From assembly GCF_037338445.1 (NCBI RefSeq), contig NZ_CP147838.1, positions 930,001 to 994,000 of the forward strand: a stretch of 64,000 nucleotides of DNA. Direction: 5' to 3'. The notes under the pieces are model-generated. The model ran no database searches. It was not told where the DNA came from and saw only the letters and a list, made by a program, of their open reading frames with translations. Below are positions 26,813 to 36,876 of the stretch, in pieces. This stretch comes from Salinibaculum sp. SYNS191. GTDB taxonomy: Archaea > Halobacteriota > Halobacteria > Halobacteriales > Haloarculaceae. How positions within the stretch are numbered: the stretch's first letter is position 1; every line of letters begins with the position of its first letter. A program made the translations under genes and the position numbers.

Positions 26813-27790
26813 ATGCCAGCCATCCGCGCCGAGGACGTCGCCCGGCAGTACGGCGACACCGTCGCGCTCGACGGCGTCTCGCTGTCTGTCGACGCGGGCG
26901 AGGTGTTCGCGCTCGTCGGCCCGAACGGGGCCGGCAAGACGACGCTCGTCCGGGCGCTGACGGGGACGACAGACGCCGACGGGACCGTCGAGGTGTTCGG
27001 CCAGTCGCCGGAGACCGTCGACCGCGAGCGCATCGGCCTGCTGCCCCAGGACTTCACGCCCGCCGAGCGCCTGACCGCACGCGAACTCGTCGCCTACTAC
27101 GGCGGCCTCTACGACGAGGCCCGTGACGCCGACAGCGTGCTCGCCGACGTGGGGATGGCCGACGACGCCGACACCCACTACGAGAACCTCTCCGGCGGCC
27201 AGCAGCGCCGGACCTGCGTCGCGACGGCGCTGGTCAACGACCCCGACCTGCTCGTGCTCGACGAACCGACGACCGGCATCGACCCCGCCGGTCGGCGCGC
27301 GCTGTGGACCCTGCTGGAGGACCTCGCCGCCGCCGGGACGACCATCTTCATCACGACCCACTACATGGAGGAGGCCGAGCGCCTGGCCGACCGCGTGGGA
27401 CTGCTCGCCGACGGCCGACTGGTCGCCGTCGACACTCCCAGTGCCCTCGTGAGAACGTACGGCGGCGACAGCCTCCTCCGGGTGACCGGCGACGTGCCGG
27501 CGTCGGCGACCGACGCGGTGGACTACCCGGCAGAGGTCACCGACGGGACGCTGACCGTCCGCGACGTCCCCCCGGCGGCCATCGGGGACGTGGCGGACGC
27601 GCTGACCGCCGCCGGCGTCGAGTACGAGTCGCTGACGTGGACCGAACCGGACCTCGAAGACGTCTACCTGGAACTCACCGGCCGTGAGGTCACGGCGAGC
27701 GGCCAGTCCATCGACCGCGAGGACGTGTCGGGGACGGCCGAGGAGGCCCCGGCGTCGGACGCCGAAACGGAAGCTGAGGTGTCGGGATGA
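26813..27790 (+). CDS. ABC-2 type exporter ATPase
   Basis: The 325-residue ATPase has Walker A GPNGAGKTT, signature LSGGQQRRTCVA, Walker B LLVLDEPTTGID and the switch His in ITTHYMEEAERL. A C-terminal domain of about 90 residues ends in an acidic tail. The ATG at 26813 begins MPAIRAEDVARQYG. It overlaps the permease gene by ATGA. The family commonly exports lipids, drugs or copper-maturation substrates; nothing here fixes the substrate. Confidence 0.92.
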   Translation: MPAIRAEDVARQYGDTVALDGVSLSVDAGEVFALVGPNGAGKTTLVRALTGTTDADGTVEVFGQSPETVDRERIGLLPQDFTPAERLTARELVAYYGGLYDEARDADSVLADVGMADDADTHYENLSGGQQRRTCVATALVNDPDLLVLDEPTTGIDPAGRRALWTLLEDLAAAGTTIFITTHYMEEAERLADRVGLLADGRLVAVDTPSALVRTYGGDSLLRVTGDVPASATDAVDYPAEVTDGTLTVRDVPPAAIGDVADALTAAGVEYESLTWTEPDLEDVYLELTGREVTASGQSIDREDVSGTAEEAPASDAETEAEVSG

Positions 27791-28572
27791 GTCGGCTACG
27801 ACGAATCCGCGCGGAGACCAGCGCCGCGTCGCGGGCCTTCCTCCGCCGGCGGACGGCCGTCTTCTTCACGTTCTTCTTCCCGGTCATCATCGTCGTCATC
27901 TTCGGCGTGCTGATACAGACTCAGCCGACCGGCGGCGGCATCTTCGCGGAGCCGCCGGGCTGGTACCTGCCCGGCTATCTCGCCGTCGTCGTCCTCTTTA
28001 CCCCCCTCTCCCGCGTGGGCAGCGAGGTGGCCCGGCACCGCGACGGCAACCGCTTCGAAAAACTGGCGACGACGCCGCTGACCCGCCCGGAGTGGCTGGT
28101 CGCGCAGACGCTGGTCAACGTCGTCGTCATCGGCCTGGCCGGCCTGCTGTTGCTCGGCCTGCTCGTCGTCGCGACCAGCGCGACCATCGCCGTCTCGGCC
28201 CAGACGGTGCTCCTCGTCCCCTTCGTCGCCCTCGGCGTGGCGCTGTTCTGTGGCGTCGGTGCGATGCTCGGGAGCTACGCGGACTCGCAGGACGGCGTCA
28301 TCGCCGCCAGCAACGGCATCGCAATCCCGCTGCTCTTTCTCTCGGAGACGTTCGTCTCGCCGGCGATGCTCCCGGACTGGCTCCCGACGGAACTGTCGCC
28401 GCTGACGTACTTCGCCCGCGGCGTGCGCGCGGTCACCTACGAGGCACCCGCCGACGCCACCAGCGTGCCGGCGACTGGCGGACTCGGCGGGCCGGAGTAC
28501 CTCGCCGTCCTGGCCGTGCTGGGTATCGTCGCCTTCGCACTCGGCGCGCGGGCGCTCCCGCGGACTGACTGA
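27787..28572 (+). CDS. ABC-2 type exporter permease
   Basis: The 261-residue protein has six helices, with an amphipathic start (RAETSAASRAFLRRRTAVFFTFFFPV) and the ABC-2 segments RDGNRFEKLATTPLTRPEW and LFLSETFVSPAMLPDWL. It pairs with the preceding ATPase by ATGA overlap. It ends convergent with the KaiC-like gene. Confidence 0.9.
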   Translation: MSRLRRIRAETSAASRAFLRRRTAVFFTFFFPVIIVVIFGVLIQTQPTGGGIFAEPPGWYLPGYLAVVVLFTPLSRVGSEVARHRDGNRFEKLATTPLTRPEWLVAQTLVNVVVIGLAGLLLLGLLVVATSATIAVSAQTVLLVPFVALGVALFCGVGAMLGSYADSQDGVIAASNGIAIPLLFLSETFVSPAMLPDWLPTELSPLTYFARGVRAVTYEAPADATSVPATGGLGGPEYLAVLAVLGIVAFALGARALPRTD

Positions 28573-28581
28573 GGACTGTCG

Positions 28582-29652
28582 TCACTCCCCGTCAGTCGCG
28601 TCGCCATCGCTTTTCTCAGTCGACTCGCTCTCGCCGTTTCCGTCCTCCCGGGCCGCCTCCATCTGCGCGACGGGGTCGAAGGTGACGATGCCCTCGCCGG
28701 CGGTGTACTCGTAGACCTCCCACTCGGGGAAGGTGAGCACGCCGCTCATCTTCCGGACGCGGAGTTGCTTGACCAGCGCGCCCTCGACGAGGTCCTCGTT
28801 GAGCCGCATCTCGATGAGGCCGTCGACGATGTAGCCCATGTCGTGGGGGAAGGCCTCGCCGTCGCCGGTGACCGTCGCGCCGGCGAAGACCGGGACGAAC
28901 CGGCCCTTGCAGACGTCGGCGCGGACGTCCTTGAGGAAGCGGTAGGCCTGGACCGGCTGGACGAGCGAGCCGAGTTCGGTCAGCGAGTCGATGACGACGA
29001 CGCCGTGGTCCCGGTCGGCGACGTTCTCCAGCGCGCTGTCGAGGCGGTTCTGTAGCTGTGCCATGTCGGAGGGGTCACGGACCGTCGTGGTCGCGTCGCG
29101 GGCCACGTCGCGGATGTGGGAGTTCCAGGTGCTCATGCGCTCGTACATCCGGCGGCGGTCGTCGACCCGGTAGGTGAAGCAGTCGAGAATCTGGAGGTCG
29201 CCGCGCTCCAGCGACGGCAGGACGTTCCACTCCAGCGAGACGAACTCCTGGGCGACGGAGACCGGCGGTTCCAGGAAGCTGACGTAGACGACCGGTTCGC
29301 CGCGCTGGAGCGCCCGCCAGACAAGTTCCGCCTGCAGCGCCTCCGTCCGCGTCCCGGCGAGGTCCGTCAGCATGACGAAGGAGTTGCGCGGGACGCCCTG
29401 CGGGAGGCTGGCGTCGAGGACGGAGACGCCGGTGTTGAACCGCCGGAAGCCGTGGAACTCCGTGAACACGCGGTCGCTGTCCTCCACCGCGTCGAAGCAG
29501 GCGTCCGAACAGTACCGGTAGGTCACGTCCTCGTGTTCGCGGGTCACGGCGTCGCTGGGAATCGGCAACCGGCAGTAGTCACACCGCTGTATCGCGCCCT
29601 CGGCCTCCGGGCCGCCGTCCTCCGGCGTCTCGCTGTCACCCTCGCTGGCCAT
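28582..29652 (-). CDS. KaiC/RecA-fold protein with TRASH-like zinc finger and no P-loop
   Basis: The 356-residue protein begins with an acidic stretch and a zinc finger (Cys24-x2-Cys27 ... Cys48-x3-Cys52, in RYCSDACFD), similar to TRASH/MYM-type metal-binding fingers. The rest is a RecA-superfamily fold with Walker B VVVIDSL at 218-224. The expected P-loop position (96-104, TDLAGTRTE) lacks GKT/S, so ATP hydrolysis is doubtful. Haloarchaea have many such KaiC-like proteins, some acting in signalling. Its role is unknown. Confidence 0.75.
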   Translation of the reverse strand: MASEGDSETPEDGGPEAEGAIQRCDYCRLPIPSDAVTREHEDVTYRYCSDACFDAVEDSDRVFTEFHGFRRFNTGVSVLDASLPQGVPRNSFVMLTDLAGTRTEALQAELVWRALQRGEPVVYVSFLEPPVSVAQEFVSLEWNVLPSLERGDLQILDCFTYRVDDRRRMYERMSTWNSHIRDVARDATTTVRDPSDMAQLQNRLDSALENVADRDHGVVVIDSLTELGSLVQPVQAYRFLKDVRADVCKGRFVPVFAGATVTGDGEAFPHDMGYIVDGLIEMRLNEDLVEGALVKQLRVRKMSGVLTFPEWEVYEYTAGEGIVTFDPVAQMEAAREDGNGESESTEKSDGDATDGE

Positions 29653-29710
29653 GCCCGGCTAGAGGTCCGGGACCGACAAAACCGTGTGGGGTGTTGTCGC
29701 GGGCCGTGGT

Positions 29711-30346
29711 CTACCACCGGCGCAGCGACGGACCGACGACCAGCAGGAGGAGCGCCGTCGCCTCGCGGACCTCCCAGGCGTAGATGTGATTCAACATGAA
29801 GTAGGTCACGATGCCGAGAAAGAGGCTGACGCTCCAGGCGACGGCGGCGACGCGGCCGACGCGGGCGTGGCTCGTGTTCCGGAGTTCCTCCGGCGTGTGG
29901 GTCAGCCCGAGGATGGCCGCGTAGAGGACGACCGGCACCGCGACCACCGAGAGGAAGATGTGGATGCCGAGCATGACCAGATAGACCAGCGTCACCGTGT
30001 CGGGCGCGACGATGGACTTCTCGAAGCCGCCGCCGGTCTTCCAGAGGTAGAAGACCAGAAAGAGCAGGATGAGCGTGAACGCGGTCAGCATCGCTGCGCG
30101 GTGTTTCTGGACCTGGTCGGTCTTGATGAAGTAGACGCCGGCTAAAAGCGAGGTCAGCGCCAGCGTGTTGATGCCGGCGATGATGTGGCTGAACAGGTTG
30201 ACCGTGCTGTTCGACAGTTCGGGAAAGAGGGGGATGAAGCCGTACAGCGCCCCGCCGACGAGCACGTACCCGATGACGGAGAGCACGGCCGTGATTGCGC
30301 GGGGGCGAGCACGCAGTCCGGACCGGACGTTGTCGGCGACTGCCAT
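29711..30346 (-). CDS. DUF420 family membrane protein (second copy)
   Basis: The 211-residue protein has five or six helices and the same signatures as 446-1039: HIIAGINTLALTSLL, QKHRAAMLTAF, MLGIHIFLSVVAVPVVLYA and SHARVGRVAAVAWSVSLFLGIVTYFML. It is closer to oxidase-assembly neighbours here. It has a TATA-like TTATCC about 26 bases upstream. Confidence 0.85.
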   Translation of the reverse strand: MAVADNVRSGLRARPRAITAVLSVIGYVLVGGALYGFIPLFPELSNSTVNLFSHIIAGINTLALTSLLAGVYFIKTDQVQKHRAAMLTAFTLILLFLVFYLWKTGGGFEKSIVAPDTVTLVYLVMLGIHIFLSVVAVPVVLYAAILGLTHTPEELRNTSHARVGRVAAVAWSVSLFLGIVTYFMLNHIYAWEVREATALLLLVVGPSLRRW

Positions 30347-30390
30347 ACCCGACTCTCAGGAGTGGACGGATAACTGAGTTTGGGTTTCGG

Positions 30391-31201
30391 TCAGTAGTCC
30401 CCGAGGACGCCCAGTTTCCGCGCCCGGCGGGTCGCCCGCTCGAAGACGTAGTAGCCGACGCCGACGTACGCGACGGCCGTGCCGACGAGGACGAGCAGGT
30501 CGACGGGCGCGAACTCCCACAGGCGCGTCCCGTCGAGCATCGCCCGCTGGAGCATGGCGCTGCCCTGGGCCAGCGGCAGGAAGCGGAGCCAGCCGAGGTC
30601 GAAGGCGGGCGCGGAGATGAGGATGATGAACCCGAACTGCAGCAGGTTCAGCCAGTTCCCGATGCGCTTGTAGAGGACGGCGATGCCGCCAGCGGCGAAG
30701 CCCAGCCCCAGCACGGAGAGAATCGCCAGCCCCGCCACCACGACGATGGTGCCCAGCGGCAACTGCAACTGCGTGTCCGTGATGAGCAACATCACCGCGA
30801 GGATGAACGCGGACGTGACGAACGTCCGCACCAGTTTCGCGACGCCCTTCAGAAAGGCCACCGGCGCGAAGCCGAAGGGGGTCATAACGTGGCGCTCCAG
30901 CGTCCCCCACTGCACCTCGCTGGCGATGTCGTTGGAGATGGCCGAGTACGCCCCGACCGACAGCGTCCACAGGAAGTAGCCGACGATGATGCCCTCTATC
31001 GAGTCCGTCAGCGCCTGGCCGGCTATCATCTGGCCGCCGTAGAACAGCAGGCCGAAGAAGAAAAGCGAGATGACGATGCCGCCGATGGCGTTGGCCGGGT
31101 AGCGGACGAAGATGAGGTACTCGCGGTAGAGGACGTGTTTGGCCAGCAGCAGGTAGCCCGCCGGGCGCGGCTCGCTCGCGGTCGCTCCGCCCGCGGCCTC
31201 G

Positions 31202-31218
<17 letters not shown>
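30391..31218 (-). CDS. ABC-2 type exporter permease
   Basis: The 275-residue protein has six helices. It starts at GTG 31218 or, more compactly, at GTG 31209 (MSNEAAGG), where GTGAGTAA overlaps the ATPase stop. Segments SEVQWGTLERHVMTPFGFAPVAFLKG and AGLAILSVLGLGFAAGGIAVLYKR are of ABC-2 type. It works with the upstream ATPase; the substrate is unknown. Confidence 0.9.
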
Positions 31219-32227
<1,009 letters not shown>

Positions 32228-32274
32228 TACTCGACGGAGGGGCGGGACGGACAAAAGCACAGTCCCCCGGACAC

Positions 32275-32284
32275 TGCAATTGCA
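32275..32284. promoter_or_regulatory. 10-base palindrome between ABC and mutase genes
   Basis: TGCAATTGCA is a perfect palindrome about 48 bases upstream of the ABC ATPase ATG and 68 bases upstream of the mutase-subunit ATG. It could be an operator; no binding protein is identified. Confidence 0.25.
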
Positions 32285-32351
32285 CTAATTCAGCCGAGCT
32301 TGCATTGTGACACCGTAACAGTCAAACGGGAAAACGGGGTACAGGACTGGT

Positions 32352-32771
32352 ATGGGCGTAGACCAACAACAGCGGACGATACGGTGTCTGGTGGCCAAGG
32401 TCGGACTGGACGGGCACGACCGCGGCGCACACGTCATCTCGCGAGCGTTCCGCGACGCGGGCTTCGAGGTCATCTACTCGGGGCTCCACAAGTCCCCGGA
32501 CGAAATCGTGCAGGCGGCGGTCCAGGAGGACGTCGACGTGCTCGGCATCTCGATTCTCTCCGGCGCACACGACACGCTCGTCCCGAAAATCGTCGACGGG
32601 CTGAAAGAGTACGGTGCCTTCGAGGACACGCTCCTGCTGGTCGGCGGCATCATCCCGGACGACGACGAGAAAGAGCTGAAGGACATCGGCGTCTCCGAGG
32701 TCTTCGGCCCCGGCGCGTCGATGGAGGAGATGATCGCGTTCGTCCGCGAGAACGTGCCCGAGCGCCGATGA
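32352..32771 (+). CDS. methylmalonyl-CoA mutase, B12-binding subunit
   Basis: The 139-residue protein is a stand-alone B12-binding domain with the DxHxxG motif in GLDGHDRGAH (His ligand to cobalt), SxL in GISILSGAHD and the GG loop in LLVGGIIPDDD. In archaea the mutase is split and the large catalytic subunit is encoded elsewhere; it is not in the window. It overlaps meaB by ATGA. Confidence 0.93.
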   Translation: MGVDQQQRTIRCLVAKVGLDGHDRGAHVISRAFRDAGFEVIYSGLHKSPDEIVQAAVQEDVDVLGISILSGAHDTLVPKIVDGLKEYGAFEDTLLLVGGIIPDDDEKELKDIGVSEVFGPGASMEEMIAFVRENVPERR

Positions 32772-33814
32772 CGGCCGACCTGATCGCGGAGTTGCTGGAC
32801 GGCCAGCACCGGGCTCTCGCACGCGTCATCACGAAGATAGAGAACCGCGAGCCGGGGTATCGCAACCTCGTCTCGCAGTTGCACGAACACACCGGGCACG
32901 CCGACGTCATCGGCATCACCGGCTCGCCGGGGGCCGGCAAGTCCACGCTGGTCGACAAGATGGCCGCCACGTACCGCGAGCAGGGACTGACCGTCGGCGT
33001 CATCGCCATCGACCCGTCCTCGCCTTTCACCGGCGGGGCGGTCCTCGGCGACCGCATCCGGATGGCCTCCAACGTCGGCGACATGGACGTGTTCTTCCGC
33101 TCGATGTCGGCCCGCGGGTCGCTCGGGGGACTCTCGACGGCCACGACGGACGCCGTGAAGGCGCTCGACGCCTTCGGCAAGGACAAGATAATCATCGAGA
33201 CGGTCGGCGCGGGGCAAAACGAGATTGACATCGTCAAGATGGCCGACACGGTGGCCGTCCTCGTCCCCCCGGGCAGCGGCGACGACGTGCAGATGCTCAA
33301 GGCCGGCATCCTCGAAATCGCCGACCTCTTCGTCGTCAACAAGGCCGACCTGGACGGCGCGGACCGGACCGTCCAGGAACTCCGGGAGATGATAGAGTAC
33401 CGCGACGGCGGCGTCCCGAGCATGGTCGGCCACCACGGAGCCAGCGCCACCGGCGGCGGCTTCGAGCGCGCCGAAGCGGACACGGAGGACGGGGACGACT
33501 GGACCCCGCCGATCGTCGAGACCGTCGCGAAAGACGACGAGGGCGTCGACGACGTCCTCGCCGCGCTGGCGGACCACCGCACGCACCTCGAAACCAGCGG
33601 CGAACTCGAAGAACAGGAGCAGATGCGTTACGCCGAGGAGATACGGACGCTCCTGCGGGAGGACCTGAGCGTCCTGCTGGAGCGGGAAATCGACCGCCGG
33701 GGCGGGCTGGACGACTACGTCGAGCGCGTCCGGAACCGCGAGACCGACCCCTACGCAGTCTCGGACGAGATTCTCGACCCCATAGTCGACTGTCTGGAGC
33801 GACAGCGGGACTGA
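32768..33814 (+). CDS. meaB: methylmalonyl-CoA mutase GTPase chaperone MeaB
   Basis: The 348-residue G3E GTPase protects and reloads the mutase's cobalamin. It has Walker A GSPGAGKST (about 50-58), Walker B-like ETVGAGQNEID and base-recognition NKAD. An inserted acidic loop with EADTEDGDDW lies between NKAD and the C-terminal dimerisation region. The ATG overlaps the B12-subunit stop by ATGA, so the pair is co-translated. Confidence 0.95.
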   Translation: MTADLIAELLDGQHRALARVITKIENREPGYRNLVSQLHEHTGHADVIGITGSPGAGKSTLVDKMAATYREQGLTVGVIAIDPSSPFTGGAVLGDRIRMASNVGDMDVFFRSMSARGSLGGLSTATTDAVKALDAFGKDKIIIETVGAGQNEIDIVKMADTVAVLVPPGSGDDVQMLKAGILEIADLFVVNKADLDGADRTVQELREMIEYRDGGVPSMVGHHGASATGGGFERAEADTEDGDDWTPPIVETVAKDDEGVDDVLAALADHRTHLETSGELEEQEQMRYAEEIRTLLREDLSVLLEREIDRRGGLDDYVERVRNRETDPYAVSDEILDPIVDCLERQRD

Positions 33815-33817
33815 ACC

Positions 33818-35077
33818 CTACGTTTCAGTGACTTTTTCGGCGAATTCGAATGGCAGCGTGGCGTAGACCGTCGCGTTGCCCACCAGCGCGTCGGCGGTCG
33901 TGTACTCGTCGACAGCGTGAGCGGTGTCGGTCCCAAGTCCGAACTCGACGGTGGGGATGCCGGCGTTGCGCAGCGTCTTCGCGTCGCCGCCGCCGGTGGC
34001 GCTGCGGCGGTAGACCCGCTCGCCGGTGACCGACGCGGCCGTCTCGACGACAGCGGAGACGAACGGGCTATCGGTCGGTTCGTAGGTCCCGACCGACCAG
34101 CTGACGTCCTCGACGGTGATGCCCTCGCAGCCGGCGACGCAGTCCCGGATGCGCGCGAGCATCTGGTCGGTGTCCACCGCGGGCGCGAGGCGGATGTCGA
34201 TGCGTGCACGCGCCGACTCCGGGACCGAGTTGATGCTCTCGCCGCCCTCGATAGTGCCGAGGTTGACCGACGGGTAGGTGAACAGGTCACGGGCGGCGTC
34301 GGCACCCATCCGCGGCGCGTAGTACGCGACGGACTCCTCCACGATGTCGTCGAGTGCGGGGTCCAGGTCGAGGCGTTCGCCGCCGAACTCGCGCCGAATG
34401 CGCTCGACGGCCCCGTACAGGCGGTCGATGGCGTTCTCGCCGAGCAGCGGCCGCGAGCCGTGGGCGGCCTCGCCGGTTGCAGCGAGCGTCAGCCAGATGC
34501 TCCCCCGGTCGGCGACGGTCACCGAGTGGCGGCCACCCTCGCAGGTCGTCTCGCCGATGACGCAGCCGTCGGCGGTGAGGTTCCTCTGAGCGAGCAGGGT
34601 CGGCAGGCCGGCCTCGCCGCCGGTCTCCTCGTCGCTGACGAACGCGAACTGCAGGGTGAGCGGTGGCGTCGTGTCCGTCTCGACGAAGGCCCGCGCTGCG
34701 AGGACCATCGCGGCGACGGCCCCCTTCATGTCGGCCGCGCCGCGGCCGTAGAGCCGGTCCCCGTCGCGCTCGCCCAGCGGGTCGTGAGTCCACCGGGTCG
34801 CGTCGAAGGGCACGGTGTCGAGGTGGCCGTCGTACAGCAGCGTCCGGTCGGACTCGCCGGGGATAGTCGCGACCAGGTTCGGCTTCACGGGGTCGGCGGC
34901 GACGCGCTCGGTCGCGATACCCAGGTCGTCGAACGTCTCGCGGAGCGCGGCGGCAAGTGGGGCAGTCTCTCCGGGCGGGTTCTGCGTGTCGACGGCGAGG
35001 AGGTCCGCAGTCAGGTCGATGAGGTCGTCGCGATGGTCGCCGACGAAGGCCGCGACGGCGTCGCGGTCCCCGTTCAT
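33818..35077 (-). CDS. M20 family metallopeptidase/deacylase (ArgE/DapE-like)
   Basis: The 419-residue protein has the M20 zinc ligands: LYDGHLDTVP (His and catalytic Asp), GRGAADMKGA (bridging Asp), and the EE pair in VSDEETGGEAGLP. The dimerisation domain carries GEAAHGSRPLLG, and the last His lies in GTDTAHAVDEYT. It may be acetylornithine deacetylase, succinyl-diaminopimelate desuccinylase or a dipeptidase. Its ATG overlaps the stop of the regulator gene upstream (TGATG). Confidence 0.9.
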   Translation of the reverse strand: MNGDRDAVAAFVGDHRDDLIDLTADLLAVDTQNPPGETAPLAAALRETFDDLGIATERVAADPVKPNLVATIPGESDRTLLYDGHLDTVPFDATRWTHDPLGERDGDRLYGRGAADMKGAVAAMVLAARAFVETDTTPPLTLQFAFVSDEETGGEAGLPTLLAQRNLTADGCVIGETTCEGGRHSVTVADRGSIWLTLAATGEAAHGSRPLLGENAIDRLYGAVERIRREFGGERLDLDPALDDIVEESVAYYAPRMGADAARDLFTYPSVNLGTIEGGESINSVPESARARIDIRLAPAVDTDQMLARIRDCVAGCEGITVEDVSWSVGTYEPTDSPFVSAVVETAASVTGERVYRRSATGGGDAKTLRNAGIPTVEFGLGTDTAHAVDEYTTADALVGNATVYATLPFEFAEKVTET

Positions 35078-35478
35078 CACTGCACTGGTGGCACCTGGTC
35101 CTGGGACTGGCTGTAGGTCTCGCGGAACTCGGCGATTAGCTGTCCCATCTTCGCGTACCAGTCGTTGAGCAGGTCCTGCATCTCGTCGGCGACGTCGTCG
35201 GCGTCGGCCGCGTGGTAGACGTGGTAGTAGCCGCCGTTCTCGTAGTTGACCTGCTCCTGCTCGATGAAGCCGGTCTCGAGGAGCCGCTGGACCGAGCGGT
35301 AGGCCGTCGAGCGCTCGCGGTCGACGCGGTCGGCTATCTCGTCGACGGTCAGCGGTTGCTGACTGGCACCGAGAGTCTGGAATATCTGGACGTCGAGCTG
35401 TTTCAGACCGTGGAAACACTCCAGCAGGCCCTCACACACCATGTCCTGCTGGAGGTAGTCGTATATCGAGTCGGGCAT
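35077..35478 (-). CDS. winged-helix transcriptional regulator (TrmB/HTH type)
   Basis: The 133-residue protein has an N-terminal MPDSIYDYLQQDMVCEGLLECFHGLKQLD and a winged helix at about 35-85 with LTVDEIADRVDRERSTAYRSVQRLLETGF (recognition helix around RERSTAYRSVQ). A C-terminal helix runs LLNDWYAKMGQLIAEFRETY. It is first in an operon with the M20 gene and may control it; that is inferred. A TATA-like sequence is about 24-26 bases upstream. Confidence 0.85.
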   Translation of the reverse strand: MPDSIYDYLQQDMVCEGLLECFHGLKQLDVQIFQTLGASQQPLTVDEIADRVDRERSTAYRSVQRLLETGFIEQEQVNYENGGYYHVYHAADADDVADEMQDLLNDWYAKMGQLIAEFRETYSQSQDQVPPVQ

Positions 35479-35579
35479 GCCTCACACTAAGTAATCAGAT
35501 AGCAAAAATGTGTGGGTCGCGTGCATTACTGTCCGGTCCGGCCGGACGGAGCAGTCGAGCCGGCTGGTGCGGTGTCGGC

Positions 35580-35795
35580 CTACCGTCTGCTCGTGTCGAT
35601 GCCCAGGAGCCTGTTCAGGATGCACGTCCGGGTCAGCCCCGTTACGAGGAAGACGAGTCCGACGACGGCCGCAAGCGCCCCGACAGTCGTTCCGAGGGGT
35701 AGCAACTCGGCGAACGCGGCGATGCCGACGAGCAGCAGTATCGGTCCAGCGACGAGCCGAGCGGTTCTGTCGAGGCCACCAACATTCTGTTCCAT
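35580..35795 (-). CDS. DUF2892 (YgaP-like) small membrane protein
   Basis: The 71-residue protein begins MEQNVGGLDRTARLVAGPILLLVG, a signature of DUF2892, and has two helices (about 16-32 and 36-56) followed by TGLTRTCILNRLLGI. ATG 35795 is chosen since the family start matches. A longer frame to 35921 would cross an AT-rich promoter-like stretch at 35817-35841. Confidence 0.85.
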   Translation of the reverse strand: MEQNVGGLDRTARLVAGPILLLVGIAAFAELLPLGTTVGALAAVVGLVFLVTGLTRTCILNRLLGIDTSRR

Positions 35796-35974
35796 ACCCG
35801 ACGCTACGCGGATCAGTGTAAAAATAGTTTTGTATAAAGTGTGCCATACTAAAACAAGTACGGCGTGCCCCAGGGACGCGAGGACGGCCCGTGCAGCGGC
35901 CGGAGGTCCGGGGGAAGACACCGGCGGCGAAGCCGTAACACACAGGCCACCTGCGTCCGTAGCTCCGGGCGACG

Positions 35975-36295
35975 ATGCTCCAGGCAGTCGGCGAGTGGTT
36001 GAGCGGGACCGAGGCGGCGGCGCTCCTGCTCGTGCTCGCGCTCGCCACGCTCGGGACCGCGACGCTGTTCGTCATCGGCGTGGTCGGCTACCGGCGGCGG
36101 GGGAGCTCTGCCTACCTGTTGCTGGCGGTGGCGCTCGGGCTGCTGGTCGGGCGCTCGCTCATGGGATTCGGGACCGCGCTGGGTCTGGTGCCGATGCCGG
36201 TGCACCACCTCGTCGAGCACGGGTCGGACTTCGCGGTGGCGACGCTCATCCTGTACGCGCTGTATCGGACCGGCGCACCGTCACCGTCGCCGTGA
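35975..36295 (+). CDS. three-helix membrane protein, DUF7521-like
   Basis: The 106-residue protein has helices at about 13-36, 46-64 and 78-98, with PMPVHHLVEHGSDF containing three histidines near the last one. It sits 67 bases upstream of the winged-helix regulator on the same strand. The pair may be functionally linked. The DUF7521 label is from recall. Confidence 0.65.
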   Translation: MLQAVGEWLSGTEAAALLLVLALATLGTATLFVIGVVGYRRRGSSAYLLLAVALGLLVGRSLMGFGTALGLVPMPVHHLVEHGSDFAVATLILYALYRTGAPSPSP

Positions 36296-36328
36296 CCGGC
36301 GTTCTCGGTTGCCGGGAACACCTGCGGT

Positions 36329-36338
36329 CTATTTATCC
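36329..36338 (+). promoter_or_regulatory. TATA element of the tandem winged-helix regulator
   Basis: CTATTTATCC is centred 30 bases upstream of ATG 36363. This supports that start and excludes an in-frame start at 36309. Confidence 0.7.
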
Positions 36339-36362
36339 GAGGAGCAGCTAGCGGCGCTCGAC

Positions 36363-36875
36363 ATGAGCAACGTGAGGCGTGAGGTCCACCAGCACGTCGA
36401 GTCCCACCCCGGCGTCCATTTCAACGAACTTGCGCGCAACCTCGACATCGCCACCGGCCAGGCGCAGTACCACATCGACCGTCTGCTGGACAGCGGCGAA
36501 CTCGACGCCGAACACCTCCGCGGCCGGACCCACTACTTCCCCGACGGCTACGACCCCGTCGAGCGCCGCACGCTCGCGCTGCTCCGCCGCGAGACCGTCC
36601 GGGAGATAATCGTCTACGCACTGGAACACGACGAACCCGCGGCCGGTGAACTGGCCGACGAACTGGACGTCGCCCGCAGCACCATCTCCTGGCACGTCTC
36701 GACGCTGGTCGACGCCGACGTCGCCGAGAAGTGCTACGACGGGCAGGGACGGACGCACGTCCGCCTGACCCGCCCCGAGGAGACGAGAGAACTGCTGGGG
36801 AAGGTTCGTCCCTCGCTGCCCGACAAACTCGTCGACCGCTTCACGCGGCTGGTCGACGCCAGTTTCTACGGCTGA
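36363..36875 (+). CDS. transcriptional regulator with two winged-helix domains
   Basis: The 170-residue protein contains two DNA-binding winged helices. The first is at about 4-60 (HFNELARNLDIATGQAQYHI), the second at about 78-135 (AAGELADELDVARSTISWHV). The arrangement is common in haloarchaeal regulators of membrane and copper genes. It ends two bases before the convergent HiPIP-NosL stop and stands at the edge of the copper/thiol gene island, so it may regulate that island; this is inferred. Confidence 0.85.
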   Translation: MSNVRREVHQHVESHPGVHFNELARNLDIATGQAQYHIDRLLDSGELDAEHLRGRTHYFPDGYDPVERRTLALLRRETVREIIVYALEHDEPAAGELADELDVARSTISWHVSTLVDADVAEKCYDGQGRTHVRLTRPEETRELLGKVRPSLPDKLVDRFTRLVDASFYG

Positions 36876-36876
36876 G

